Counted from the first letter of the stretch, positions 1 to 5,482 are shown. The stretch: 7,109 nucleotides of DNA from Anaerolineales bacterium (GCA_025966435.1 JAICRQ010000175.1:1-7109), one strand, 5' to 3'. The notes: generated by a model from the letters alone, not told the origin. Program-made: numbers and translations.

Positions 1-312
1 ATGTACTTCACTGCTGGCTCCAAGGCGTTTCGCCCGCAGCCGGAAATCTTCGCGTTCTTCTCGTGCCCAAAAGCCGAAATCGAGGATGACATTCGTTCCC
101 AATTCCAGTGCTCTGCTTGCAATATTCCAAAGCATCGCCTCGATCAGACTATGTCGGGCATCATGTTCTGGTTCTTCCGCATCCTGACCAAAAAGACCAA
201 CCTGCCACTCATCGGGTGTCAATCGAAGTGCTGACCGTTCCTGTTCAAGCTTCTTTGCAAGCGTTGTTTTCCCTGAACAGGGAAGTCCAACCATCAGAAG
301 AAGAGTTGCCAC
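1..312 (-). CDS. AAA_33-type P-loop ATP-binding protein/kinase, 3' end beyond window
   Basis: The minus strand reads openly for 104 codons from a GTG at 312-310 to the window edge, so the C-terminus is missing. The N-terminus begins VATLLLMVGLPCSGKTT, a hydrophobic first strand running into a Walker A motif (G9-x4-GKT, residues 9-16). Then come LTPDEWQVGLFG (about 31-42) and VILDFGFWAREER (about 75-87). Small P-loop kinases of the AAA_33/zeta-toxin-like group share this layout, including relatives that phosphorylate small molecules. The substrate cannot be read from the sequence. The GTG start is preferred because GGAG lies at 324-321, eight bases upstream. The leader is short (about 31 bases) and begins at the attC-like core GCCCAAC, as expected for a cassette gene. 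Family assignment is fairly secure; an actual phosphotransferase role is inference. Confidence 0.82.
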   Translation of the reverse strand, partial: MATLLLMVGLPCSGKTTLAKKLEQERSALRLTPDEWQVGLFGQDAEEPEHDARHSLIEAMLWNIASRALELGTNVILDFGFWAREEREDFRLRAKRLGASSEVH

Positions 313-320
313 ACGTTTTA

Positions 321-324
321 CTCC
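321..324 (-). promoter_or_regulatory. Ribosome binding site deciding a GTG start
   Basis: GGAG on the minus strand sits eight bases upstream of the GTG at 312-310. It supports this GTG over an overlapping out-of-frame GTG at 314-312, and it is the main reason for the chosen start of the left-edge kinase. Confidence 0.6.
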
Positions 325-343
325 TAAGGATCCTTTATTATCT

Positions 344-406
344 GCCCAACGGCTGGCGTTTGCGCAGTACTGTCGTCATAGTGACGCCGCGATGCAGAGG
401 TTAGGT
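344..406 (-). other. attC-like cassette recombination site
   Basis: On the plus strand the site starts GCCCAAC (344-350, perfect RYYYAAC), continues GGCTGGC and GTTTGCG, and ends GTTAGGT (400-406, perfect GTTRRRY). It is 63 bases long. The centre holds a perfect hairpin CGTCA-TAG-TGACG (375-387). The block AACGGCTGGCGTT is shared with the sites at 1817 and 6065. Read with the genes, the site follows the decayed 407-697 segment and precedes the left-edge kinase leader. Both terminal boxes match the integron consensus, making this one of the best sites in the window. Confidence 0.78.
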
Positions 407-459
407 AGCCCGCTATGGAAAGCGCCAACAATTCGTACCCACCCTTTTGTTTTTGTCAT
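376..459 (-). pseudogene. Truncated N-terminal gene fragment running into attC
   Basis: An ATG at 459-457 is preceded by GGGAG and opens 27 codons. The start, MTKTKGWVRIVGAFH, looks like the beginning of a small hydrophobic or membrane protein; it resembles openings I associate with DUF4345-type proteins, but this is only an impression. After H15 the frame enters the attC-like site and stops at TGA (378-376) inside the central hairpin. The good ribosome site with an abrupt loss of protein-like sequence at the attC border suggests a gene cut off by recombination or deletion. A chance ORF cannot be excluded. Confidence 0.4.
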
Positions 460-492
460 TACGAGAAACTCCCTAGCTTGTAAGTAGACGAC

Positions 493-645
493 TCACGCCC
501 GAATCTGGGACAGCCGTGTGAAGTCGGCACGATCCTTCGCCGCATCCTCCGGATCATCACGAGGCGTCGCTTTACCATCACTCAGGGCTGCAAACCCAAT
601 CAGGCGCGCTCACACGCCACGCAACTCACCGACATCGTCATTCAT
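493..645 (-). pseudogene. Decayed ORF with one in-frame stop, unknown family
   Basis: From an ATG at 645-643 the frame reads MNDDVGELRGV, meets a TGA at 612-610, then continues ARLIGFAALSDGKATPRDDP and onward, ending with DFTRLSQIRA before a TGA at 495-493. The downstream part has a plausible charged, protein-like composition, and the same frame is also open upstream of the ATG. It may be the remains of a cassette gene broken by a nonsense mutation, or non-coding sequence with an accidental open frame. No family was recognised. It lies between the GNAT gene and the truncated fragment, where an intact attC would be expected but is not found. Confidence 0.3.
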
Positions 646-697
646 TGCTTCAGTCGTTTGCCAGCGCCGGCAGCGCAAATCGGCTGTAAACGCGGTG

Positions 698-1264
698 TTA
701 ACCCACGCTGGAACGTTCCTGCCACTCCCGACGCAGCAGACCATACAGCCATGTATCTGAAACCTCGTCGTTCACGATCCATCGTTCCCGTAGATGACCT
801 TCCTTCTGAAAACCGAGCCGTTCGAGTGTCTTAGCGGAAGCTATGTTTCGTGGGTCAATATCGGCTTCAAGACGATTGAGATCCAGAGTTTGAAAGGCGT
901 AACGCAGGAGTGCTTGCAAAGCCTGGTGCATGTAGCCTGATCCCCAATAGGGTCGCCCCAATGCATAGCCAATTTCGGCGCGGCGGCTTGCAACATGGAA
1001 TTGAAAAAGGGTGCACGTTCCCACAAGCACATGGTCGGCGTTCCGCTCGATGCCCAATTGGAGCGCATCTCCAGTGCGATAGCCTTCCTGTACATCTATC
1101 AGCCACTGCTGAGCCTGGGACCTATCAGTCCAAGGCGGATAACTCCAGTAGCGCATCACTTCAGGATGGGAGAATATGTCGTAGACCGCGGGCAGATCTG
1201 CTTCGTCCAGCAAACGAAGGATGAGGGTTTCTGTTTGTAAGGATACGGGTTCGAGTGGAGTCAT
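698..1264 (-). CDS. RimJ/RimL-type GNAT N-acetyltransferase
   Basis: This complete 188-residue protein has a typical length for the RimJ/RimL-like (Acetyltransf_3) branch of GNAT enzymes, which move an acetyl group from acetyl-CoA to an amine on a protein N-terminus or small molecule. It opens with LQTETLILRLLDEADLPAVY (residues 9-28), the usual first strand and helix. The acetyl-CoA site is ALGRPYWGSGYMHQAL (101-116), carrying the R-x-x-G-x-G/A-type loop. NIASAKTLERLGFQKEGHLR (140-159) is the classic C-terminal motif. The acceptor is unknown. The ATG at 1264-1262 has no convincing Shine-Dalgarno sequence: upstream bases are AT-rich and only 33 bases separate it from the stop of the preceding gene, with no attC between. 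It may depend on the upstream transcript and perhaps on translational coupling. No clear attC follows its TAA. Confidence 0.92.
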   Translation of the reverse strand: MTPLEPVSLQTETLILRLLDEADLPAVYDIFSHPEVMRYWSYPPWTDRSQAQQWLIDVQEGYRTGDALQLGIERNADHVLVGTCTLFQFHVASRRAEIGYALGRPYWGSGYMHQALQALLRYAFQTLDLNRLEADIDPRNIASAKTLERLGFQKEGHLRERWIVNDEVSDTWLYGLLRREWQERSSVG

Positions 1265-1297
1265 GGCTAGATAATAATTTTGTAAGTGTCTTATTTA

Positions 1298-1789
1298 TCA
1301 ATCTACCAATTGTATTGAAGTGGATATATCCTCAGCGACAGAAACTAGTTTATTTTTTATATTCTCAGTTAATGTGTCTAAGTCATTAAAATCTGGATTG
1401 TCAACTAATATAACCTCAGAAATTGAATACTGGGGTATTTCTGAACCATTAATCCATCTGGTGTTTTTTAGCAACTTCCAGTACTTCTTTTGTATGTCCT
1501 TTGTTTGACCTAAAAGCCATGCCTCAAATCTCACATGATTGTGATTGAAAACCAAACCTAGCTTTAGCTTTTTATCCCTTAAGAAATCATTTGAAAGATA
1601 AAAATATGTATAGTCCATATAGCCTTGAAAGACATTCCCGAAAGAATATATATCGCCTAAATCTTTTGAAAATGTGGTTTTCAACTTCTGAACATACTTC
1701 ACCAGCTTGGCGTAAGCTACTTGAATATCTCCATTTTTCAATAACCCTTTATAAGCAGAAACAAAATAATTCAAATCCTTCTTTTTCAT
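1298..1789 (-). CDS. DUF7000-like protein of unknown function, AT-rich
   Basis: The ORF encodes 163 residues from an ATG at 1789-1787, preceded by AAAGGA in a leader of about 27 bases that starts directly at the attC core. It contains LNYFVSAYKGLLKNGDIQVA (6-25), then FGNVFQGYMDYTYFYL (50-65), LKLGLVFNHNHVRFEAWLLG (75-94) and KKYWKLLK (101-108). This layout matches the uncharacterised family I know as DUF7000, found largely in AT-rich Firmicutes and Bacteroidetes and in cassettes; the label is from memory. There is no signal peptide or membrane segment, so a cytoplasmic protein is likely. The gene is visibly richer in A and T and in Lys/Asn/Asp than all its neighbours, pointing to separate origin. 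It shares a unit with the GNAT gene downstream, with 33 bases and no attC between them. Confidence 0.8.
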   Translation of the reverse strand: MKKKDLNYFVSAYKGLLKNGDIQVAYAKLVKYVQKLKTTFSKDLGDIYSFGNVFQGYMDYTYFYLSNDFLRDKKLKLGLVFNHNHVRFEAWLLGQTKDIQKKYWKLLKNTRWINGSEIPQYSISEVILVDNPDFNDLDTLTENIKNKLVSVAEDISTSIQLVD

Positions 1790-1816
1790 TTGAGTATTTT
1801 CCTTTAACTATTGAGC

Positions 1817-1881
1817 GCCTAACGGCTGGCGTTATGCCCGAAGTGGTAATCCCAGTGATCGTGTGGGACTCTGTGTTGGCC
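1817..1881 (-). other. attC-like cassette recombination site
   Basis: The plus strand begins GCCTAAC (1817-1823, perfect RYYYAAC), then GGCTGGC and GTTATGC (1831-1837), and ends GTTGGCC (1875-1881, one mismatch to GTTRRRY). Length is 65 bases. The centre is a stem TCCCA/TGGGA (1850-1854 with 1864-1868). The site follows the deacetylase stop (1925) and precedes the leader of the AT-rich gene. Its central block recurs almost unchanged in the 4507 site. Confidence 0.8.
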
Positions 1882-1924
1882 TTCCCGTGGACTTATATGA
1901 TGCATCCACAGATATGATACAGAA

Positions 1925-2776
1925 CTATTTGCTTCGCCATAACTCCTGAAGAGCTTTGTAGCTGAGCAGAATAATTTCCTCTTGCTGGATAATCTTTCGT
2001 GCCTCCGACGACATCAGAAATTCAAAATCTGTTTGGCGCACCTGCCAACCACCGGGATCTATAGCTTTCGCTTCGGAGTTACCCAGACCGGGATGAACTG
2101 CCCACTCACTTAAGCCCATTGGTAAGTCTCGTAACATCTGAACATATCGGGCCGATTTGTCCACCGTATCAAGATCATAACTATCTAGCAAGTCGTGATC
2201 GTCAGTAGGCAGTCCCTGACTCTGCAATTTTTCAGTCATGGATGGATCATAGACACGCAGCGCTAGTCTATGCTCTTTGGCCAGCTCGATTGTCATCTCA
2301 AGAATATCAGTTCTGCCACCGTTATGCAGACAATGCCAATCCAAATGAGTTGGTTTTAATCCAGCGGTCAACACAGCCTCGATCTGTGCTCGGAATTCTA
2401 CTTCCACCTCATGGAGTTTTGCCTGAGCCAGAGCGACGGGCATGTGCTCCAAATTGTAGAAATAGCCAGTTTCATCAATCAAGGATGGCACATCTTTTCG
2501 AGAGGATAATGGCCCCCAAGTGTAATCGGAGAGATCGCGGATCATTGTCAGGTGAACACCGAAGGCAATATCAGGATTTTCCCGGAGCAGGTGCATCGCG
2601 TGTAAGGCCCAGGGACAGGGAACCATCAAGCTCGTGGAACAGACTACACCTTCCTTGAGTGTATGAAAAATGGCTTCATTTACAGCATGATACATCCCAA
2701 AGTCATCGGCGTTGACAATCAGCAGACGGGCATTGGTAGGGTAACCCAGCAATTCGTTGGTTCGTCCGTTTGACAT
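1925..2776 (-). CDS. ChbG/YdjC/HpnK-family carbohydrate deacetylase
   Basis: This complete 283-residue protein belongs to the YdjC-like family, divalent-metal hydrolases that remove acetyl groups from N-acetylated sugars such as chitooligosaccharides or hopanoid-linked GlcNAc. The metal and catalytic motifs are present: VNADDFGM (21-28, with D24-D25), FGVHLTM (72-78, H75), THLDWHCLHN (143-152, H144 and H148) and AVHPGLG (226-232, H228). These are the expected Asp and two His ligands plus the later His-Pro-Gly. There is no signal peptide, so a cytoplasmic substrate is likely. AAAAGGAA lies shortly before the ATG (2790-2783). At about 850 bases it is the longest gene in the window. No sugar transporter or glycosidase accompanies it, so the natural substrate cannot be inferred. 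Confidence 0.93.
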   Translation of the reverse strand: MSNGRTNELLGYPTNARLLIVNADDFGMYHAVNEAIFHTLKEGVVCSTSLMVPCPWALHAMHLLRENPDIAFGVHLTMIRDLSDYTWGPLSSRKDVPSLIDETGYFYNLEHMPVALAQAKLHEVEVEFRAQIEAVLTAGLKPTHLDWHCLHNGGRTDILEMTIELAKEHRLALRVYDPSMTEKLQSQGLPTDDHDLLDSYDLDTVDKSARYVQMLRDLPMGLSEWAVHPGLGNSEAKAIDPGGWQVRQTDFEFLMSSEARKIIQQEEIILLSYKALQELWRSK

Positions 2777-2828
2777 TGATTGTTCCTTTTGTAGTTATCT
2801 TTCGACAGTATCGGTTACACAGTTTTTA

Positions 2829-2897
2829 CACTAACTTCGGCAGCCTTCCAGTGGGAGACGGGCTGAAACCGAACTGTGGCAACTCACATCGTTTGGT
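2829..2897 (-). other. Possible degenerate attC-like site before the deacetylase
   Basis: The plus strand has CACTAAC (2829-2835; the last five bases fit RYYYAAC), then an imperfect hairpin TTCGG-CAGCC paired with GGCTG-AAA-CCGAA (2836-2845 with 2861-2873), and GTTTGGT (2891-2897, one mismatch to GTTRRRY). The AAA is unpaired on only one arm, like the extrahelical bases that set attC orientation. If real, it gives the deacetylase a leader of about 52 bases, matching its neighbours. It lacks the AACGGCTGGCGTT block, so confidence is low. Confidence 0.35.
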
Positions 2898-2919
2898 CTC
2901 ATCTCAAATCTAATGGGTA

Positions 2920-3018
2920 GGCTAACGGAACGGTTCGCCTTACGCCCGTTGCGCAGCCCCCTGGCAAGGGTGATGAGGGCTGGTGGGCGGGGCGAGACAA
3001 CGCCACTTTGTCGGAGCC
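2920..3018 (-). other. attC-like site, diverged, with a long GC-rich stem
   Basis: The plus strand starts GGCTAAC (2920-2926, one mismatch to RYYYAAC) and ends GTCGGAGCC (3010-3018, close to the GTCGGGC end of the 4507 site). Between them are three nested paired blocks: TCGCC/GGCGA, CGCCC/GGGCG and CAGCCC/GGGCTG, with unpaired bases between blocks. This three-block stem is the strongest hairpin in the 2777-3078 gap, which otherwise holds no gene. The AACGG start is shared with the other sites but the following GCTGGCGTT is not. Confidence 0.5.
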
Positions 3019-3026
3019 AACTTCAA

Positions 3027-3052
3027 GCCACGAAAACTGCCTGAAAACGCGC
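3027..3052 (-). repeat. Dispersed repeat, copy 1, in a possible third palindrome
   Basis: The segment GCCACGAAAACTGCCTG, running on to ACGCGC, matches 5483-5509 with two substitutions and one missing A. The same A-rich tract plus CGCG also occurs at 3883-3897 inside another attC-like site. At 5483 the repeat lies between an attC-like palindrome and a gene leader. Here it lies between the 2920-3018 site and the stop of the peptidase gene, so it may be part of a second attC remnant whose far end overlaps the TAA (TATTAGGGC). Confidence 0.5.
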
Positions 3053-3078
3053 AAGAACGAACCAGTTCCCACACCCTA

Positions 3079-3750
3079 TTAGGGCGTAAACAGTTTCCAA
3101 TGGCCTTCCGAGACAACTTCGACGACGCCATCGATCACTTTTATGGCGGTCTCGTCGTCGATCGCATACGCGGGACCTGGGATATCGGCCGCCCATCTTT
3201 CTGCGTCGGCCATGGTGTTCTCTGGCAAGGCCTCGTGATCCAGGTGCGGAAAGATCGAGAAGTCGACCATTCCCAGCGTTTCATCGCCACTGGTGGGCGG
3301 ACGCCACCGGACGAAGTCTTCCCCGATCCTGGGAGTCATCACCATGCTCCCGGCGCTCAGCCCCACCCAAACTGTCTCCCGCAGCGACGGCAGGAGGTCT
3401 GCCAGCCCGGACTGCCGCATCCAGTAGCACAGGTACAAGGGGTCGCCGCCATTCACGAGCAGGACGTCTGCCTCCCGGACCCAGGAGGCCCAGCGTTCCT
3501 GATCGATGCTGGGCAGTGCAGTGAGCTCCAGCACTCCCAGGGACTTCCAACCCAGCTCGCACATGGGGGTTCTGGGTTCTTGTCCGCTGATGAACCGCCA
3601 TGCTGCGTCAGGACCGATCATGGGGTGCCCGTACGTCGCGGTGGGAATGCAGAGGGCGCTGGACTCGGCAACCGGTTTGCCCAGCAGGTCAACTAGTGCG
3701 TTGTGAATACTGGTGTTCTTGATGCCAGCGGACGTGAGCAGGAATTTCAT
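3079..3750 (-). CDS. Peptidase E-like (S51 family) hydrolase
   Basis: The 223-residue protein has a normal length for peptidase family S51, cytoplasmic serine hydrolases related to alpha-aspartyl dipeptidase (PepE) and cyanophycinase. VLLVNGGDPLYL (96-107) matches the conserved turn after a central strand. VGLSAGSMVM (129-138) is the nucleophile elbow, with S132 the likely catalytic serine. DFSIFPHLDHEALPEN (163-178) supplies the probable catalytic His (H169 or H172). The protein begins MKFLLTSAGI, the usual first strand. AAAGGAG sits seven bases before the ATG, so the start is secure. The exact substrate is not fixed; PepE itself cleaves Asp-X dipeptides. The gene is markedly GC-rich compared with the DUF7000-like gene, and its antisense strand carries long accidental open frames. 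The leader contains a small hairpin. Confidence 0.9.
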   Translation of the reverse strand: MKFLLTSAGIKNTSIHNALVDLLGKPVAESSALCIPTATYGHPMIGPDAAWRFISGQEPRTPMCELGWKSLGVLELTALPSIDQERWASWVREADVLLVNGGDPLYLCYWMRQSGLADLLPSLRETVWVGLSAGSMVMTPRIGEDFVRWRPPTSGDETLGMVDFSIFPHLDHEALPENTMADAERWAADIPGPAYAIDDETAIKVIDGVVEVVSEGHWKLFTP

Positions 3751-3757
3751 GATTCAT

Positions 3758-3764
3758 CTCCTTT
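3758..3764 (-). promoter_or_regulatory. Strong ribosome binding site of the peptidase gene
   Basis: AAAGGAG on the minus strand lies seven bases from the ATG at 3750-3748. It is the best Shine-Dalgarno match in the window and fixes the start. Confidence 0.7.
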
Positions 3765-3776
3765 ACTCTTTAATAA

Positions 3777-3790
3777 GAGCCGAAAGGCTC
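3777..3790 (-). promoter_or_regulatory. Leader hairpin upstream of the peptidase gene
   Basis: GAGCC (3777-3781) and GGCTC (3786-3790) form a perfect five-base stem with a four-base loop, GAAA on the plus strand and TTTC on the coding strand. It lies 13 bases upstream of the ribosome site, inside the 79-base leader, which is longer than most leaders here. On the minus strand TTATTAAAG follows, so a weak terminator or attenuator is conceivable but no true T-run is present. Function is unproven. Confidence 0.35.
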
Positions 3791-3829
3791 CTCCCGCCTC
3801 TACTATTATGAGCGGTCATACAAAGTGTT

Positions 3830-3931
3830 GCCCAATGGCTGGCGGTAGCTGGGAGCGTGGACTCGCCCTCGAAACGGAAAAAGCCAAAAAACGCGCCGCG
3901 TACCCACCGTCAGATGCATACTGTGTTGGGC
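3830..3931 (-). other. attC-like cassette recombination site
   Basis: The plus strand begins GCCCAAT (3830-3836, one base off RYYYAAC), then GGCTGGC and GGTAGCT, and ends GTTGGGC (3925-3931, perfect GTTRRRY). It is 102 bases long and includes AAAAAACGCGCCGCG, a tract also seen near 5499. It lies 14 bases after the stop of the GNAT gene at 3946 and before the peptidase leader. The AAC to AAT change in the core next to the peptidase cassette could weaken recombination there. Confidence 0.68.
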
Positions 3932-3945
3932 GGCGACAATTGTTA

Positions 3946-4446
3946 TTACAGATTGTCTGTGGAAACTTCTCGAAGTTCCAAAAGAAGTTCTTCAATCTCT
4001 TCACCACGAGCATTCGCAAACCCTTTCGATTCGCCGATAATTTTAAAGCCGCATTTCTCTAAAACCCGACGCGAGCCGGGATTGTCTTTGGCTACTCGTG
4101 CATAGATCGGGCGAGCTGGGTTATGGTGCGCTAAAAACTCCTTAAGCGCCCGGGTCGCAATGCCCTTCCCCCAATACTCTTTCCCCAGCCAATACGTAAC
4201 TTCTGGCTTGCCTTCCTCTTCATAGCTTGAAACACTTCCTGCCACCTGCCCATTAAAAAGGATGGTCTGTATGATATTTATTTTATCTGCCAGAATTCTG
4301 TGCCAATGTGCCATAAAGGCTTCCTGGTTGGTGGGATCTCTCGCAGTGAAAGCCGCCATGTAATTGGCTTCCTGATCCAGTTGATATTCAAAAAAGATGG
4401 GAAGGTCATCGTTTACAACATTGCGCAGAACCAGTTTGTCTGACAT
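3946..4446 (-). CDS. GNAT-family N-acetyltransferase
   Basis: From the ATG at 4446-4444 this encodes 166 residues, a usual GNAT length. An in-frame GTG five codons upstream (4461) exists, but GGAG lies nine bases before the ATG and overlaps that upstream region, so the ATG is favoured. The protein begins MSDKLVLRNVVNDDLPIFFE, the first strand and helix. VTYWLGKEYWGKGIATRALKEFL is the acetyl-CoA site, with the loop K-E-Y-W-G-K-G-I-A close to the Q/R-x-x-G-x-G/A consensus. NPGSRRVLEKCGFKIIGESKG is the C-terminal motif. It transfers acetyl from acetyl-CoA to an unidentified amine. It resembles the RimJ/RimL-like acetyltransferases but differs clearly from the GNAT at 698-1264, so the two are not recent duplicates. 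The leader of about 60 bases starts at the 4507 core. Confidence 0.92.
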   Translation of the reverse strand: MSDKLVLRNVVNDDLPIFFEYQLDQEANYMAAFTARDPTNQEAFMAHWHRILADKINIIQTILFNGQVAGSVSSYEEEGKPEVTYWLGKEYWGKGIATRALKEFLAHHNPARPIYARVAKDNPGSRRVLEKCGFKIIGESKGFANARGEEIEELLLELREVSTDNL

Positions 4447-4506
4447 ACAGTTTTTCTCCACAAATTATTTCTGTTTTTTATCAGGACACTTTCCAGGATT
4501 TCAGCC

Positions 4507-4639
4507 GCCCAACGGCTGGTGTTACCCGGCGCTCTCCCAGGGGTCAGGTGCATGACACTCCCTGGCACCGTACGCCAGGGCAAGTGGAGTGGGCAGTGCC
4601 AGGGTTATCCCAGTGATCGTGTGGGACGCATTGTCGGGC
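4507..4639 (-). other. attC-like site enlarged by an internal hairpin-rich block
   Basis: The plus strand begins GCCCAAC (4507-4513, perfect RYYYAAC), then GGCTGGT and GTTACCC, and ends GTCGGGC (4633-4639, one mismatch to GTTRRRY). At 133 bases it is the longest site here. Its stem block TCCCAGTGATCGTGTGGGA (4608-4626) is identical to the centre of the 65-base site at 1817. The extra length lies almost entirely between GTTACCC and this stem. It separates the SDR gene (stop at 4660) from the GNAT leader. Confidence 0.75.
4528..4603. repeat. GC-rich nested inverted repeats inside an attC-like site
   Basis: Three overlapping perfect stems are visible. CCAGGG (4537-4542) pairs with CCCTGG (4560-4565), with an inner GTCA/TGAC (4543-4546 with 4553-4556). 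CCCTGGC (4560-4566) pairs with GCCAGGG (4574-4580). CCCTGGCAC (4560-4568) pairs with GTGCCAGGG (4596-4604). These are mutually exclusive folds sharing one arm. The segment has no counterpart in the sister site at 1817, so it looks like a REP-like or MITE-like insertion, though flanking target duplications are not clear. Confidence 0.55.
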
Positions 4640-4659
4640 AGCCACCTGAACTTGGCTTC

Positions 4660-5433
4660 TCACTCATTCAGAAAACGCTCTGCAATGGTATATCCGCCAT
4701 CCACTGGAATACTTATCCCCGTTACAAAATTCGATGCCTCTGAGGCTAAAAACACGGCCGTCCCCACTAAGTCTTCCGGTTCTCCCCACCGGCCAGCAGG
4801 CGTTTTACTGCGAATTTGCTCCCCTAGCGGTGTCGTCGGCATCCCGCGCGTGAGATCCGTCTCATACCAGCCCGGCAAAATGGCGTTGACTTGGATATTG
4901 TGTGGGGCTAACTCGACCGCCAAGGCACGGGTGAGCCCTAAGATGCCCGTTTTCGCCGCGCCATAGTCGACAAAATCCGGCGTCCCAAAGAGTGAGTAAA
5001 CCGAACCAATGTTGATAATTTTTCCACCCTGCCCTTGCGTCACCATCGTTTTGGCTGCGTATTTAGCACACAAAAAGGACCCGGTCAGATGAGTGCTAAT
5101 CACGGCCTCCCAATCTTCGCGTGCCAGCTCCAACACTGAGCCACCGCGAAAGAGACCGGCGTTGTTCACCAGAACATCGAGCCGACCGAATCGTTCCACG
5201 ACCCGATCGATAGTGTGTTGTACAGCGTCTTCTTCGCGAACGTCGAGAGCAAACACCATGCCGGCATCGCCCAGTTCTTGAGCAATGGTTTCATTCTTTT
5301 CGGCGTTGCGCCCCGTGACGGCAAGGCGAGCACCTGCTGCGCGGAGTCCTAAAGCTATAGCGCGCCCCAGGCCACCGTTGCCGCCAGTAATGAGGGCAGT
5401 TTTACCTTCCAGTGAAAACATAGAAAATGCCAT
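4660..5433 (-). CDS. Short-chain dehydrogenase/reductase (classical SDR oxidoreductase)
   Basis: From the ATG at 5433-5431 this gives 257 residues, the normal classical SDR size. GGAGAT lies just upstream; a longer in-frame start at 5487 would add 18 residues of leader-like sequence before the fold and is not favoured. The Rossmann cofactor motif is TGGNGGLG (16-23). LDVR (63-66) and NNAG (90-93) follow. The catalytic Ser is in NIGS (S144) and the YxxxK pair is Y157/K161. LPGW (187-190) and the C-terminal VDGGYT (244-249) are standard. R42 following TG(R)N suggests NADP(H) preference, by inference. The usual tetrad Asn is replaced by His in STHLTG (H115), a known variant. It resembles gluconate 5-dehydrogenase and 3-oxoacyl-ACP reductase types, but the substrate is not decidable. 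It is a cytoplasmic NAD(P)-dependent alcohol/ketone oxidoreductase. Confidence 0.93.
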   Translation of the reverse strand: MAFSMFSLEGKTALITGGNGGLGRAIALGLRAAGARLAVTGRNAEKNETIAQELGDAGMVFALDVREEDAVQHTIDRVVERFGRLDVLVNNAGLFRGGSVLELAREDWEAVISTHLTGSFLCAKYAAKTMVTQGQGGKIINIGSVYSLFGTPDFVDYGAAKTGILGLTRALAVELAPHNIQVNAILPGWYETDLTRGMPTTPLGEQIRSKTPAGRWGEPEDLVGTAVFLASEASNFVTGISIPVDGGYTIAERFLNE

Positions 5434-5482
5434 CTCGTATATCTCCGTTGGTTCAGCGCGTCTCTGATTTTCCTGCTGTATA

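Noticed and set aside
1..404. Plus-strand frames over the left-edge kinase
   Set aside because: The minus strand gives a clear Walker A protein over the same bases, so these are shadows.
2836..2873. Rho-independent terminator upstream of the deacetylase
   Set aside because: The hairpin is real but is followed by GTTAGTG on the coding strand, not a T-run, so a recombination-site palindrome fits better.
2983..3696. Long plus-strand open frame of 237 codons opposite the peptidase gene
   Set aside because: It is antisense to a gene with clear S51 motifs and a strong ribosome site; its proline- and histidine-rich sequence with no recognisable domain is typical of a frame shadow in GC-rich DNA.
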